Source: Chrysochromulina tobinii (taxonomy: Eukaryota; Haptophyta; Prymnesiales; Chrysochromulinaceae). Taken from it: a stretch of DNA of 20,270 nt. Each line of letters opens with the position of its first letter. Position 1 is the first letter of the stretch. The position numbers were made by a program, and so were the translations under genes. Below the pieces are notes generated by a model. That model saw only the letters and a list, made by a program, of their open reading frames with translations, searched no databases and had not been told where the DNA came from. This document shows positions 9,447-20,000 of this stretch, one piece after another. The stretch covers positions 1-20,270 of the forward strand of contig JWZX01002581.1 of the NCBI GenBank assembly GCA_001275005.1, written 5' to 3'.

Positions 9447-12400
9447 ATGGCGCAGGTGGTGGCGGCGCGTCGAAAGCAGGCCAATGCAGCGGTACCTCCT
9501 CTCTTCCTCCCGGCGCAAGAAGGATATCACACGGAACCCGCTCCGACCGACAGAATTACTCCAAAAGCAAGAATGGGAGCGATCCTGAAATTGGACAGCA
9601 AGACGCGATTGGCGTCGGGGCTGAGCGTTCTTCAAGGGGATCAGCTGAGGCTCACGGCGACTCTTATGATTCAGCTCAAGTACCGCTGCTATCGGAAGCG
9701 CAAGGAGTTGATGAAGCAGTTCTACAAGGTCAACCTGCGCTACGAGCAAGCCATCCTCGAAGGCCGCATCGAGCGCCGCAAGCAGGTCTTTGGATTCGTG
9801 CAGCACCTCCTGTACATGATTCTGCTGGCGTTTGTGCTCATCTCGCAGTCGGGTGGCGGCAACTCGAGTACCGCCGACCGGTACGAGCTCGTGGCCACGA
9901 TCAGCGACCACATCAACAACATCGAGGCCGAAGGCGGCCTCCAATTTGAGAACTTGGGCACGCTCGACGAGTTCGGCTTGTGGGTGAAAACGGGCTTATT
10001 AGCCGCAGAAAACATGAATTTTCGCACGACCGAGGACGGCGTCTCGCAGGCCTGGTTTAAGACGTACAACCGAATGGTCGGCTCGCCGCGCATCGAGGTC
10101 GTGCGTATCTCGGACAAGTGCCCCTGGAAGGTCGATGGCTGGGATACGGGCCAGTTCGCATATCGGCTCGCCGAGGACGACGACAAGTGCTTCCCGGCCT
10201 TGACGACGCAGACGCAGGATGATGGTAAGTTTGGCCCGTGGTACGATCCGGAGCGCTTCAAGTCGCGTGTGGCGCCCGGGGGCGAGATTGTGTACGTCTT
10301 GGACGCGGGCATCACCGACTTAGCGACCAAACGAGTGGGCGATGCGATCGATGTGGGCTTCATTGACCCCGTGCGCACGCGCATCGTGCGGGTGCGGCTG
10401 ACGACGTACAATGGGGCGCTGCCCATGTTCTGCTCGCTCGTCATTGAGGCGACGCTCTCGCCCACCGGCATCCTCCGCCCCTTGTTCTACGCCACCGCCT
10501 TCCCAGTCCAAGAGTACACGAAGGGGTCGCGGTTCGTGCTCATTCTCGACCTGACCTTCCTCGTGTGGACCGGGCTGCAGTTCGTCAAAGAGGTGCATCG
10601 CTGCGCACGGCAGGTCACGCGAGACGCGGATTCCCTGCTTCGGAGTCCCTGATTAGGAGTCCATGATTACGATTCCCTAATAAGGATTCCTTGATTAGGA
10701 TTCCCATGGCCTCGCTTCTTCTCCTCTTCCCCCAGCGACCCGACTGTGCGCGATTGCGCGACGATGCGCAGGTGACCGAGGTGATGGGAGAGGGGTCGCG
10801 CTCCTATTGTTCGAATGGGTTCAATGTTCTCGACGTGGTGCGATTCATCGCCATCGGATTGGCTGTGGCTACACGTGTCTTGCTCCTGTTGGACGAGTCG
10901 CGCGACATCGACATGAATACGGGAGCCTACGTGAACACGGAGTCGGTGGCCACGCTGTACCAGAGGTACGACATGATCACATCGATCATCACGTTGCTCA
11001 CTCTCTTGTCCACCGTCCAGTACTTTGAGCTGCAGCCTCGCATGCGTGTGATCAAGGGGACGCTCATGCGCTTCTTGCAGGATATTCCCCCGTTCGGATT
11101 CATCTTCCTGCTCTTCTTCTGCATCTACGCGCTCGTGGGCGTGTACCTCCTCGGTCCTACGATCGAAGACTTCTCAACCTATGACCGCGCCATCTTCTCG
11201 TGCTTCGAGATGATGAATGCAAACTACGCATTCTCCGACTTATTCGTGGCCATCCCCCCACGCGATCCGCTCAAGTACATTATAGTGGTCTTGTACTACT
11301 TCACGTTCATCCTCTTGCACTTCTTCATGCTCCTCAACCGCATCATCGCCATCGTGGTGGAGGCGTATCTTGACATCCAGCAGGATGAAGCCAAGCTGAC
11401 CAGTAACCTGCTGCGTGCCAACATGGACTCGATGAGGAACGACTTCCTGCAGGTGCCAAAGCAAGCGCTGCGCCGCCTCTATCTTCACCTCTTGTACTAT
11501 CTGCGCCCGCACCATTTTGAGCAGCTGCGCCATTACGGTGGTGCACTTGGGATCTTCGTGCTCTGGACGGACGCCGAGTGGCAGCGCATCATCGCCAAGG
11601 TGATCAAGAACCGGTACAACAAGGGGCTCCAGTTCAACATGATGTCTCTGAGCGAGCTTGCGCGGGAGATTATGGAGTTCGAGGATGAGTTCATACTCTT
11701 TGCCCTCGAGAAGGCACTCGTCGAGAAGGCACTCGTGCACAAGGTTGGCGCCTCGAAGCAGTCGACGAGGCAGTCGATCGACATCGAGTTGAATGCCGGC
11801 TTTGGGGAGACCCTTCTCACGCCGCGCCTGACCATCAAGCAGCAGGTGGACAAGTTATCACAGGTGCTCGCCCAGGACGTCTGTGAACTGTTTTCCAGAT
11901 GGAGAGCCCTGTGCCTGGGCTCCTTGCCTCTGATTGCCTCGGCCCACTTCCGATCCCCCTCTGGTCGCAGGTACTCACTGAGGACAACTACGTATTCCGC
12001 CAGTGCTCCGAACGGTTCTCCCACCGCGCGTACTTCAAGGGGCCGCCTAACATGTTGGAGCCACTCAACGAGGCCGCACAGCCCCCCGCTAAGACTTGGC
12101 TCGACCTCACGCTCAGCAAGATGATGACTAAGCTCGACAGGTCTGATGAGAAGCTGAGCAAGCTGAATGAGAAGCTCCTCGGCCCCGATGGCAATCTCCG
12201 TGGCGACGCGTTCACTTCGGCGCTGTCTGGAGGGGTTGGCACAGAGGCCGCGACCCATATGCGGGCCCAGATGCTGCCGGCGGTGGACCCTTCCGGCATT
12301 GCATCCCTTCGGCAATTCATCCCTGCCAGCTCACGCACCTCCCGCTCCCCGCTCCCCCAACCTGCTCCTTCCGTCGCCGCCTCTGATGCGACGAGGAGCG

Positions 12401-12627
12401 CCGCTAGATGGCTCTCAGAGCAGGAGGTCGCTGAGACTTCGGGCAAGACTTCCGACGCACGCTTTGCGCAAGCCTACCCTGCCTTCTCCACCGCCGCCCT
12501 CGCCACCGCCCTCGCCAAAGCCGACATCGCCAACGCCGAAAACGTCAATGCCGGTGCAACGATGAGGGCGAGGACCGCGGCGCAGAGCTCCAGAGCGGCA
12601 AGCAACGACCTTTGGCATTGGGGCTAG
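9447..12627 (+). CDS. Polycystin-2-like (TRPP) cation channel, three exons
   Basis: Exons 9447-10613, 10736-11878 and 11971-12627 join in phase 0 to 988 residues. The predicted order is a basic cytosolic N-terminus, S1 (about 114-133), a large extracellular polycystin (TOP) domain (about 140-355), S2 (362-382), S3 (420-441), S4 (466-487), S5 (507-529), pore helix (540-555) and S6 (569-597, ending LLNRIIAIVVEAY). The TOP domain carries the family hallmark FIDPVRTRIVRVRLTTYNG followed by MFCSLVIEATLSPTG. A heptad-like coiled coil lies at about 814-840 (LSKMMTKL through EKLSKLNEKLL). Family members are nonselective, often Ca2+-permeable, channels of cilia or internal membranes. The usual LGDF-type selectivity segment is replaced by FEMMNANYAF, so selectivity cannot be assumed. 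S4 is poor in basic residues. The start is the first ATG of the frame; an upstream exon is possible. Confidence 0.85.
10614..10735 (+). other. Intron 1 of the polycystin gene, filled with 14-bp repeats
   Basis: 122-nt intron with donor CAG/GTCACG and acceptor CCCCCAG, phase 0 on both sides, joining HRCARQ to RPDCARL between S2 and S3. It contains about 5.6 units of a 14-bp repeat (consensus GGATTCCCTGATTA) at 10628-10705, then a clear polypyrimidine tract. Without removal the frame stops a few codons after the donor. Confidence 0.85.
11879..11970 (+). other. Intron 2 of the polycystin gene
   Basis: 92-nt GT-AG intron, phase 0, joining SQVLAQD to VLTEDNYVFRQ. It holds an imperfect doublet, TTGCCTCTGATTGCCTCGG, with the same CTGATTGCC core as the introns of the neighbouring secreted-protein gene, and ends in a pyrimidine-rich acceptor. 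A closer AG at 11897-11898 would leave an intron of only 20 nt and is unlikely. Confidence 0.75.
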
Positions 12628-13441
12628 GCAACGGACACGAGGGCATCCACCTCCGATCATCGGACCCACGGACGCCGGGGACCGCGACCGGCCGGTCGTC
12701 GCGCCCCGCGCAAGAACACGAACACCCGACGCCAGGCTTGTTCACAAAACCTACATGAAACCGAACGCGGAGTGCACGCACGGACAGTATAGTTTTTTTA
12801 GCGGATACCTTAGTTATTAGTCCACCACAGATTGCCTCCTCCTCGTTCACACCGTCTATCGCATACTCAGCATTCAGCGGCATCCACTCAGACTCACACA
12901 CTCGGAATCGACTCACGCCTTCGCACCACCGAGAGAGGTAGCAACACGGAGATTTCGGCGACCAATAGCAGATATAGGACATGTGAAGGGGTGGCTCCAC
13001 TGGCGTCTCCTCGGCGCGCTCATTACAGGAGACGCGCGGGCTGCCTACAGCCGGAGAATAGTGGCCCCTTCGTCCTCGCTACGGCCCCTATTTTTCTCGA
13101 CCCGTGTAGCCCCGGCTCCTCTCTGTTGTGCTTGGGCAATCAATCCATCCCATCCAATCGATCGCTCACTCATCGGCCCTGTCCCTCCGCACCGGTCCAC
13201 CACGTCCTCTCATCCACCTCGCAACGGCCTCGCCGCGTTCCGCAAAGAAAAATGGGTCTGGAGGTTAGAGACGTGCGGCGGTGCCCTTGTCTTTGCACTG
13301 CCCCACTCGGCCGCCGGCCCGCAAGGGCCAGCTGCAAACGCCTAGGCTACGCTAAGGCCGACTCTTGTCCTCCCCCTGCAGCCATTGACTGTGCTGCCCG
13401 CTACCAGCGTGGTAGCGCGATGCTGCCATTGACTGTGCAGC
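12628..13441. other. Non-coding region between channel gene and retroelement
   Basis: This holds the 3' UTR of the channel gene and the downstream flank of the convergent retroelement. No domain-bearing frame was found. A 14-bp palindrome, CGACCGGCCGGTCG, lies at 12685-12698 and a near-palindrome TCCGATCATCGGA at 12652-12664. GCCATTGACTGTGC occurs at 13381-13394 and again at 13425-13438, around a hairpin GCTACCAGCGTGGTAGC (13400-13416). Their role is unknown. Confidence 0.55.
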
Positions 13442-13467
13442 TCATGCCGTAGAGCGTCCCGTATCCG

Positions 13468-13532
13468 AATCCGTCTCCAGGTCCCGTGCTGCGCCGTGCA
13501 TTAGCGGGTGTCTGGGCGGGGGAGGGCTCGGG
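13468..13532 (-). repeat. 65-bp copy of the element's own Pro-rich coding segment
   Basis: Bases 13468-13532 match 18800-18863 in the same orientation over about 64 bp, with roughly four substitutions and a small indel in a G-run. The distal copy encodes APRHPQMHGAGRDLGTES inside the polyprotein. This copy encodes PPRHPLMHGAARDLETDS in the open frame that ends at 13442. Similarity stops on both sides. Confidence 0.85.
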
Positions 13533-13593
13533 CTGCCTTGATTGTCTTGACTGCCTTGACTGCCTTGACTGCCTTGACTGTGCCTTGACTCAC
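13512..13593 (-). other. Possible 82-nt intron at the 3' end of the retroelement frame
   Basis: The polyprotein stop TGA lies inside GAGTGAGT, a perfect GTGAGT donor hexamer starting at 13593. A pyrimidine-rich acceptor CCCTCCCCCGCCCAG ends at 13512. Splicing would join phase 2 to the frame reading HPLMHGAARDLETDS and stop at 13442-13444, adding 23 residues. The interior is a 9-bp tandem array, as in other introns here. This is inferred; without splicing the protein simply ends at 13590. Confidence 0.35.
13534..13589. repeat. 9-bp tandem repeat abutting the retroelement stop codon
   Basis: Six units of TGCCTTGAC (plus strand; two variants, and one 2-nt insertion at 13579-13580) run right up to the stop codon at 13590-13592. 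Short tandem arrays at 3' ends are known for several non-LTR retrotransposons. Alternatively the array is intronic (see the adjacent entry). Confidence 0.85.
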
Positions 13594-16500
13594 TCAAAGT
13601 CGATGGGCGGCGCAGCTGGCGCCTCGCCGCCGCGACGCGGCGATGCGTTGTTGAAGATAGCGTAGTTGCGCCGCGCGACGATGGCTGAAAGCTGCTGAAG
13701 GAAGCACTTGCGCTCGTTGCGGATGCGCCACTTGTCGCCCTCGTGCTCCGCGCCGGCGAGCTTCTCGGCAAACGCCTTGGTGAAGACGTCGGCGGCCGTG
13801 CTGCCCATGCCTCCGCGCGAGCTGACTGCCCACGGCAGGAACTCATAGTTGCATGCCTTGGCCGCCTTTGCCTTCTCCCCGTTTTTCGCGATCTCGGCGA
13901 GGTCAGTCGCGAACTTGGTGCCTCTCGCGAGCTGGTTGAGGCACTGCTTGCGGAATGGCACTGCCGTGACGATCGTGCAGTCCCACACCACGGTGCTCGC
14001 GGAGGTTGTCCAGTTGCTGAAGAGCCCGTCGGCTCTCTGGTTCTTGTTGGTCGTCGGGTGCATCGGCCGGCTCGGGTCCTTGGGCCCGAGCCTGATCTCG
14101 GCGACTCGGGCGGCCGCTCCGCAAGCCGTCGCGATCTGCCTGATCAGGTGGTTGAGCGCCGTGTGCCCGACCGCGAGCCCACCTCCGTAGGCGCAGCAGT
14201 CGAAGTGCGTCCCGTTCATGTGCTCGTAGACCGTCAGAGTGCGCGGTGTGCCGACGCGGCTCGCGCCGATTGGGCACGGCGGCGTGCCGGTCAGTTTGGT
14301 CGCGTGGTAGATGCACGCGTGTTTCGCAAAGCCGGTGCATCTCGTGTCGAGGGAGATGGCGCCCTTTGGGTGGTTGAGGTAGCCCTGCATCTCGTGCATC
14401 CATTCGCCGTCACTGAGCTCCGTGGTGGTATCGATGAGGTCGATGCTGAGTACCATGCCGGACCCGAGCTGGGTCGTGGCACGAAAGTGGGCACGAGTGG
14501 CCGGGTGCACGAGCGGGTCGTTGACGATGGCCGTGTGCATGTCCTGCTGCAGCGCGTCGTTGAACACGTGCTGGGCGTGCCGGCCGCCGATCAGCTCGAG
14601 GCCCGCCCAGATCAGGTCGCCGTTGGGCTCGACGAGCTTGGACTTCATGTATTGCCAGCCGTCCTTCTCCTGGTCGCCCTGGGGCCCGTCGGCGAAGCCC
14701 TTGGACTTCTTGACCAAGTACTGGATGAACTCGGCCGTCTCGGCGAGCACGGGGATGTCGGACGCTAGCCAGTGCTCGGGTGACGGCACGAGCGCCGACA
14801 CGTCCTCGGATCGGCGTATGAGGTAGATGACGTCGACGACGCGCCCGCTTGACGCGCCCGCTGCGTTGAGGCGAGGGTGTGACCAGCCCACGCCGCCGTG
14901 CCGCTGCGACAGGTGCATCGCCTCCTCGCACCGCCTCGGCGTCGGGCCGTCTGTGTTCGCGTCGTGCTGCACGTCGCGGATCTCCTCTGGGCTGGTCTTC
15001 GTGATCGCGCGGAAGAGCCGCGTCTGGCTTTCAGCGGCTCGTTCGAGAGGTTGCTTCGAGATCGAGGGCTCGTTGCCGCGTGCCTGATGGTTGAAGACCG
15101 TCGACGGCTTGAGCGCGAAGCGCCCGTAGAGCTCGGTCGTCTGCGCGCCGAGCGACGGCCGGAGCGCCTCGAGCGTCTTGAGCTTGAGCTCGTGTGCGCG
15201 TACCTGCGCGTGGATGACCTCGGCGCGGGCCTCCTTGTCGTACCCGATCGCGACGCCGTTGACCTTGAGCGCTCCGCGCGTCAGCGTTGGGCGCTTGAGC
15301 ACGCCCTCGTGCATCTGCGCCGGGAAGAGCTCGAGGTGCTTGGCGATGTCGAGCTCCGTACCAATCCACTTGCGGTGCTGCAGGATCTTGAACTTCCGCG
15401 GGTTCGCGCTGAGGTTGAGCTCCGCCTTGGAGAGCTCGACGTACTTGTGGCACCACGCGGCGAGGCGCTTGATGTCCTCAGGATTGCGAATCACCGCCGG
15501 CAGGTGCGTGTCGTCCGCGATGGCCTTCGGGTAGAACTCCGGGTACTGCTCCTTGAGCGGCTTGAACACGCGCATGCAGACGGCCAGGCAGAACTGGAGC
15601 ATCGAGAACAGGCCGCCCTGCGTGAGCCCGATGTGCGTCTCGACGCGCTTGAGCTCGCCGTCCACGACGGTGAGCACCTCGCCGTAGTGAGTGCGGAGGA
15701 AGACGATGTCGTCGATGGCGCAGCGCGCCGCGGCCTTGCACTCCTCGATGCTCTTGATATCGAGGCGTTTGCGCGTCGCCTCGTCCATCGCGTCCAGCCA
15801 GTCGATGACCTCGGCGCCGGCTTGGACGATGGGGTCGAGGAGGGTGGTGCTGTACGCGTTCGAGTAGTCGAACGCGACGATGACGGTGCGATGCTCGAGC
15901 GAAGGCGCGTCGCAGTAGATCTGCAGCATCGTGGAGACGCCCTCTCCGCCGCTCCTGAGCCCGACGGCCATCTGACCAAAGTGGAAGAGCGCCGAGCCGA
16001 GGGTTTTGGCCGCCCAGCTGCTGCGCGCGCGCCACGCCTCCTTGAAGAGCGCCTCGCCCATGCCGATGGGGCGCAGCCCCGCCGAGATGTGCGGCGTGCC
16101 GTCGTCGAGGCGCTTGAGCAGCATGGTGGTGAGGACCGTGGCGGCGATGCGCGCGATGCCATTCGGGATCGCGAAGCGCTCGATGGCCTCGAAGAGCACG
16201 CAGAACTGCCACTCGAGGACGTCGAAGAAGGGCTTGATGTGCTCGGTGCGAAATCCGGTGCCCGCGGGCTGCTTCTTGTTGCGAGCCGCCGCGAGGCGAG
16301 GCCGCCACTTTTTGACGAGCTCTTTCTGGTTGTCCTCGTCGGCGAGCCACTCGACGAGCTCGCTGGCGGCGAGTTCAGGCTTGTCGAGTCTGCGTTGTCG
16401 CCACACACGTATGCGCTTGTCGTTGTCCGCGAGCGGCGAGTCGTGCGAGATGTCAAAGCCCAAGAGTTTGGACAGCTTGCCGTAGGCTTCGACGCTCGGG

Positions 16501-17008
16501 GCGACCTTGGGTACGTCTGTCATGCGGGCCGCGCCCTGCCCAAGTCGCCGCTGCTTGGCCGCGAGCTTCATGAACTTGATCGTCGCCTCGAGCCGCGTGG
16601 CCTCCGACTGGCCTTCGATGCGCGCGTGCGCGGCGACCGTCGGGAGCTTGTTCTCCCATCTGTGCGCGTGCCAGAGCTCCGCGAACTTGCCCGTGAGGAA
16701 GTCGGTAGCTCTCGCCCTGAGGGTCTCGGCCGGTGTCTTGCCTGGCGGGTGCGGTGCCAAAAGCCATCTCGGCATCGAGAGCAAGAGGATCCAGCGCTCC
16801 TCGCGCATTAGGTGGGCGCCGTCGCCGTCCGTGATCGCATGTAACACGAGCGAGATGATGGGCTGGACGACGGCCTGATCCTGTATGCCCAGGTACTCAA
16901 GCGTGTTGCCCCTGGTCGACAAGAGCGTCATCGAGTCCGTCGGCACGTGGGCTCGGATGAAGGCGAGCGCGGTTGCCACAGGGGGCGGCACGTCTGGGTC
17001 CGTTGGTA

Positions 17009-17098
<90 letters not shown>

Positions 17099-20000
17099 AT
17101 TGCTGTTGCTGGTATTGCTGTGTGAGCTCAATCTCCTCGTTCTCTCCCATCGCCGTCTCCTCCGCTTCGCCGACGACTGTCATCGCTGTGTCATGGGTGA
17201 ACGTGTCGTCGCTCGGGGTACGACGTGCGGAGGGCGGTGCGCTGGCGGATCTGCCCCTGGGGGCTGAGGTGGGGGCGACCGAGGCGCGTCCGCCGCTGCG
17301 GCGCTTTTGTCTCGCTCGCGATTCAGCATTCCGGATCCTCGGGTCAATCTCATACTGGTCGGCTGGCGTCGGGTTGGGGTTGCTCCGGCATCGTACCTCT
17401 TCGTGGTGAGTCACCCTGAACCCAAAGAGTCGGAAGCAGAAGCGGCATCGGAAGAGCTCTTCGAGTTCAATCAGCCTGGCTATCTCCGCGTGCCCGTGCG
17501 CCCCGTTGTGTGCCTCGTTGAGGTGCTTTGCGAGCGCTATCTGCTTCTGTTGCTGCGTCAAGGTTGAGCTGCGTCTGTCGCTGCGTCGCTCGACCATCAG
17601 GCGCTCGTTGCAGATGGGGCACTCGATGGATGGCGGTGGTTCGACGGTGGCACCCGCTGTGGCTGGCGGGTCTCTGTGGGGGACCATAGCGCCGGCTGTT
17701 GCAGCAGCGTTCTCGTCGATGCCGTCGGTGCTCGACGGTGCCTCGTAGATGACCATGGCGCCAGTGCCCGCGGTGGTGGAGGGGGCGGATGAGGCCATGT
17801 CGGCCGAAGAGGGGGCGGCGGTGGCTATGGCATCCACGACGACGGAAGAGGCAGTGTCGGCAGAGGTGGCGGCGATGTTGACGGGGGTGACGGCGGTGAT
17901 GGCGAAGCTCGCTTGCGCCATCGGCGTGGCCCAGGCGGGCATAGGTGCCCAGTTCAGCGCCGTCAGCGGCATCCACGTGAGCGCGGCGCTGTGCTGGCGT
18001 TTGGTGGGTGCCTGCTGCTGGGCTGTCGGGCCTCGTTTTTGGTTTGTGCGGTGGGCATGAGTGCTCGAGCTCCCCTCTCCCATGCTGCCGCCCGCTTGGC
18101 TCTCGGGTGATGGGGGTGGTGATGGGGATGGCGAGGGCGGGGCTGGTGCTGGGGGTGGTCGGGGTCGTGCGGCGTCGCGGCGTGCGAGCATCGAGGTGAC
18201 CGTGGCAGCTACGGGTATGTTGAGCGCGATGAGTGCGAGCCCTTGGCTGTTCATGCCCAGTAGGAACGCCGCCACGGTGATCGAGATGGCAAGCGCAATC
18301 AGGCTACAGCCGAGCACGAGGGGTCGGGCGCTCCTGTTGTTGATGGCCGCCTTCTCATCGGCCAGCAGGGCGTCTGATTCGCAGGCGTCGATGGCGAGCG
18401 CTACTTCGCGAGCGCGAGTTGGGCCGTTCGCACGCCGCGCCGTTCTCACCGGGGAGTTGGAGAGTGGTGCACTCGGCGGAGCGCTGGGTAGTCCGCTCGC
18501 CGGCGCCGGCCCACCGAATGTGACACGTCTCTTGACGGGTGGCGGGCTGGCGTCTCCTGGTGATGGGCAGGCTTGGGCTGCGGGTCCGGCTGATGATGCA
18601 TGCGGGCTCGGGTGACTTGGGCGCGGGGGCCCCGGTGCGGTTGCCATCGGGTGGGTGCCGAGGCCGCGTTGCACGTCGCGGGCCATGAATGCGTCCGGGT
18701 ACAGTGGGCGGCTTGCAAAGAGGGTGTTCCTGAGGAAGTCTGCATAGGAAGGTGGAGGGTGTTCCGGGGAACCTCCCCCAGTGAGTGTGGGCGCTCGAGA
18801 TTCCGTCCCCAGGTCCCGTCCTGCGCCGTGCATTTGCGGGTGTCTGGGGGCGGAGGGCTCGGGCGGCCGCTCGGAGCCAATTGGGGCCATTGAGGTGGTC
18901 GTGGTCGCTGGCGTTTGCTGTGCAGGTGCCTCTTGCATTCTGAATGGTGGTGGTGGGGCGTACGACGTCCACGGCGGTGGTGGGGGCGGAGGCGGTGGGA
19001 ACTGCCACGTTGGTATAGAAGGTGGCGGGGCAGAGGAAGGCAGTCGCTGCGTGTGCTCCGTTGGTGCAGGTGGCATCGACCGCGGTGGTGGTGGTGGAGG
19101 GGGCATCACTGCTCCCGTTGCCCTTGGTGGCGGTGGAGGCGGTGGTGCGTAGTACGGAGCCCCCCGCGCTGCCAGGTACGTCGATGGTGGAGGTGAATGA
19201 GGGTGTGGTTGGCGCGACGTGCCGGGCGGTTGTGGGTAGGAATTGAAGAAGGCGGTTGAGGCGTCGGCGTTCTTGCGGCTCTGCGATGGGTGCGAGGCAT
19301 ATTGCACGCCCTCGTCATCCAAGTGATCATCTGACTCCGATCCGTCGCTGATCTCAAAGTCGCGCGCCGCTGTCTGATGCACAAAGGGATCTCCATAGCC
19401 GTGCGACCTTCCGCGTGCTTTCTGTTGGCGTTTGTGAAACCGTTGGCCGTTCAGCTGCTCCGGTCTCACGATGCCGTCTTCGTATTCCTCGAGAATGCCT
19501 TCCATTTCGAGGACGGCTTGAGCCAAGTCCGAGTCATCGTCAACATCTTGTTCGTCGTTGAGTGGCGGGGTCTCGAGGTTCGCATCGCCAGCGCGTCGGC
19601 GCTTGCACAGGATGATCGCCCCAGCGACGCGTTCGATTCCGTCTGGAGGCGGGCGCTCCGCCCATCCAGGATCTGCGCGTGTAGGCGATCCGGCGCGCCG
19701 AAGGAGGCCTGCATTGTAACGCTCATCCGTGGACCCGAGGATCCCTCTCAGGTCGGTGACCGCTTCAGCGTCTTCGTCAGATGAGGCAGCAGCCGCCGAT
19801 CCCACTTCGGCGTCGGCCTCTGCGCCGTCCGGGTCGGGCGCCACGTCGTTGTCTTGATCAGCCGCCGCTGTCTCTTCGTCAGCTGCCGCGGCAAAAGTTG
19901 GTTGTTCGGCGCTCATGAACCTCGGCGCCGCATGGGCGCGCGCGCTCGATGGCGGAGCGGCAACGTGCGGTGCGCTCGCCTGTCCGCGAGCCGCAGCCGC

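Noticed and set aside
12685-12698. 14-bp GC palindrome as a terminator or protein-binding site
   Set aside because: A short perfect palindrome in GC-rich DNA is not enough; no supporting context such as a T-run or repeated copies was found.
14898-16811. 637-residue plus-strand open frame opposite the reverse transcriptase
   Set aside because: Antisense shadow of the RT region, Arg/Leu/Glu/Val-rich with no motif, while the minus frame has intact RT catalytic motifs.
18895-19200. Trp- and Gly-rich plus-strand frames (WWWW, GGGG runs)
   Set aside because: They are the reverse reading of the proline-rich tracts of the retroelement polyprotein.
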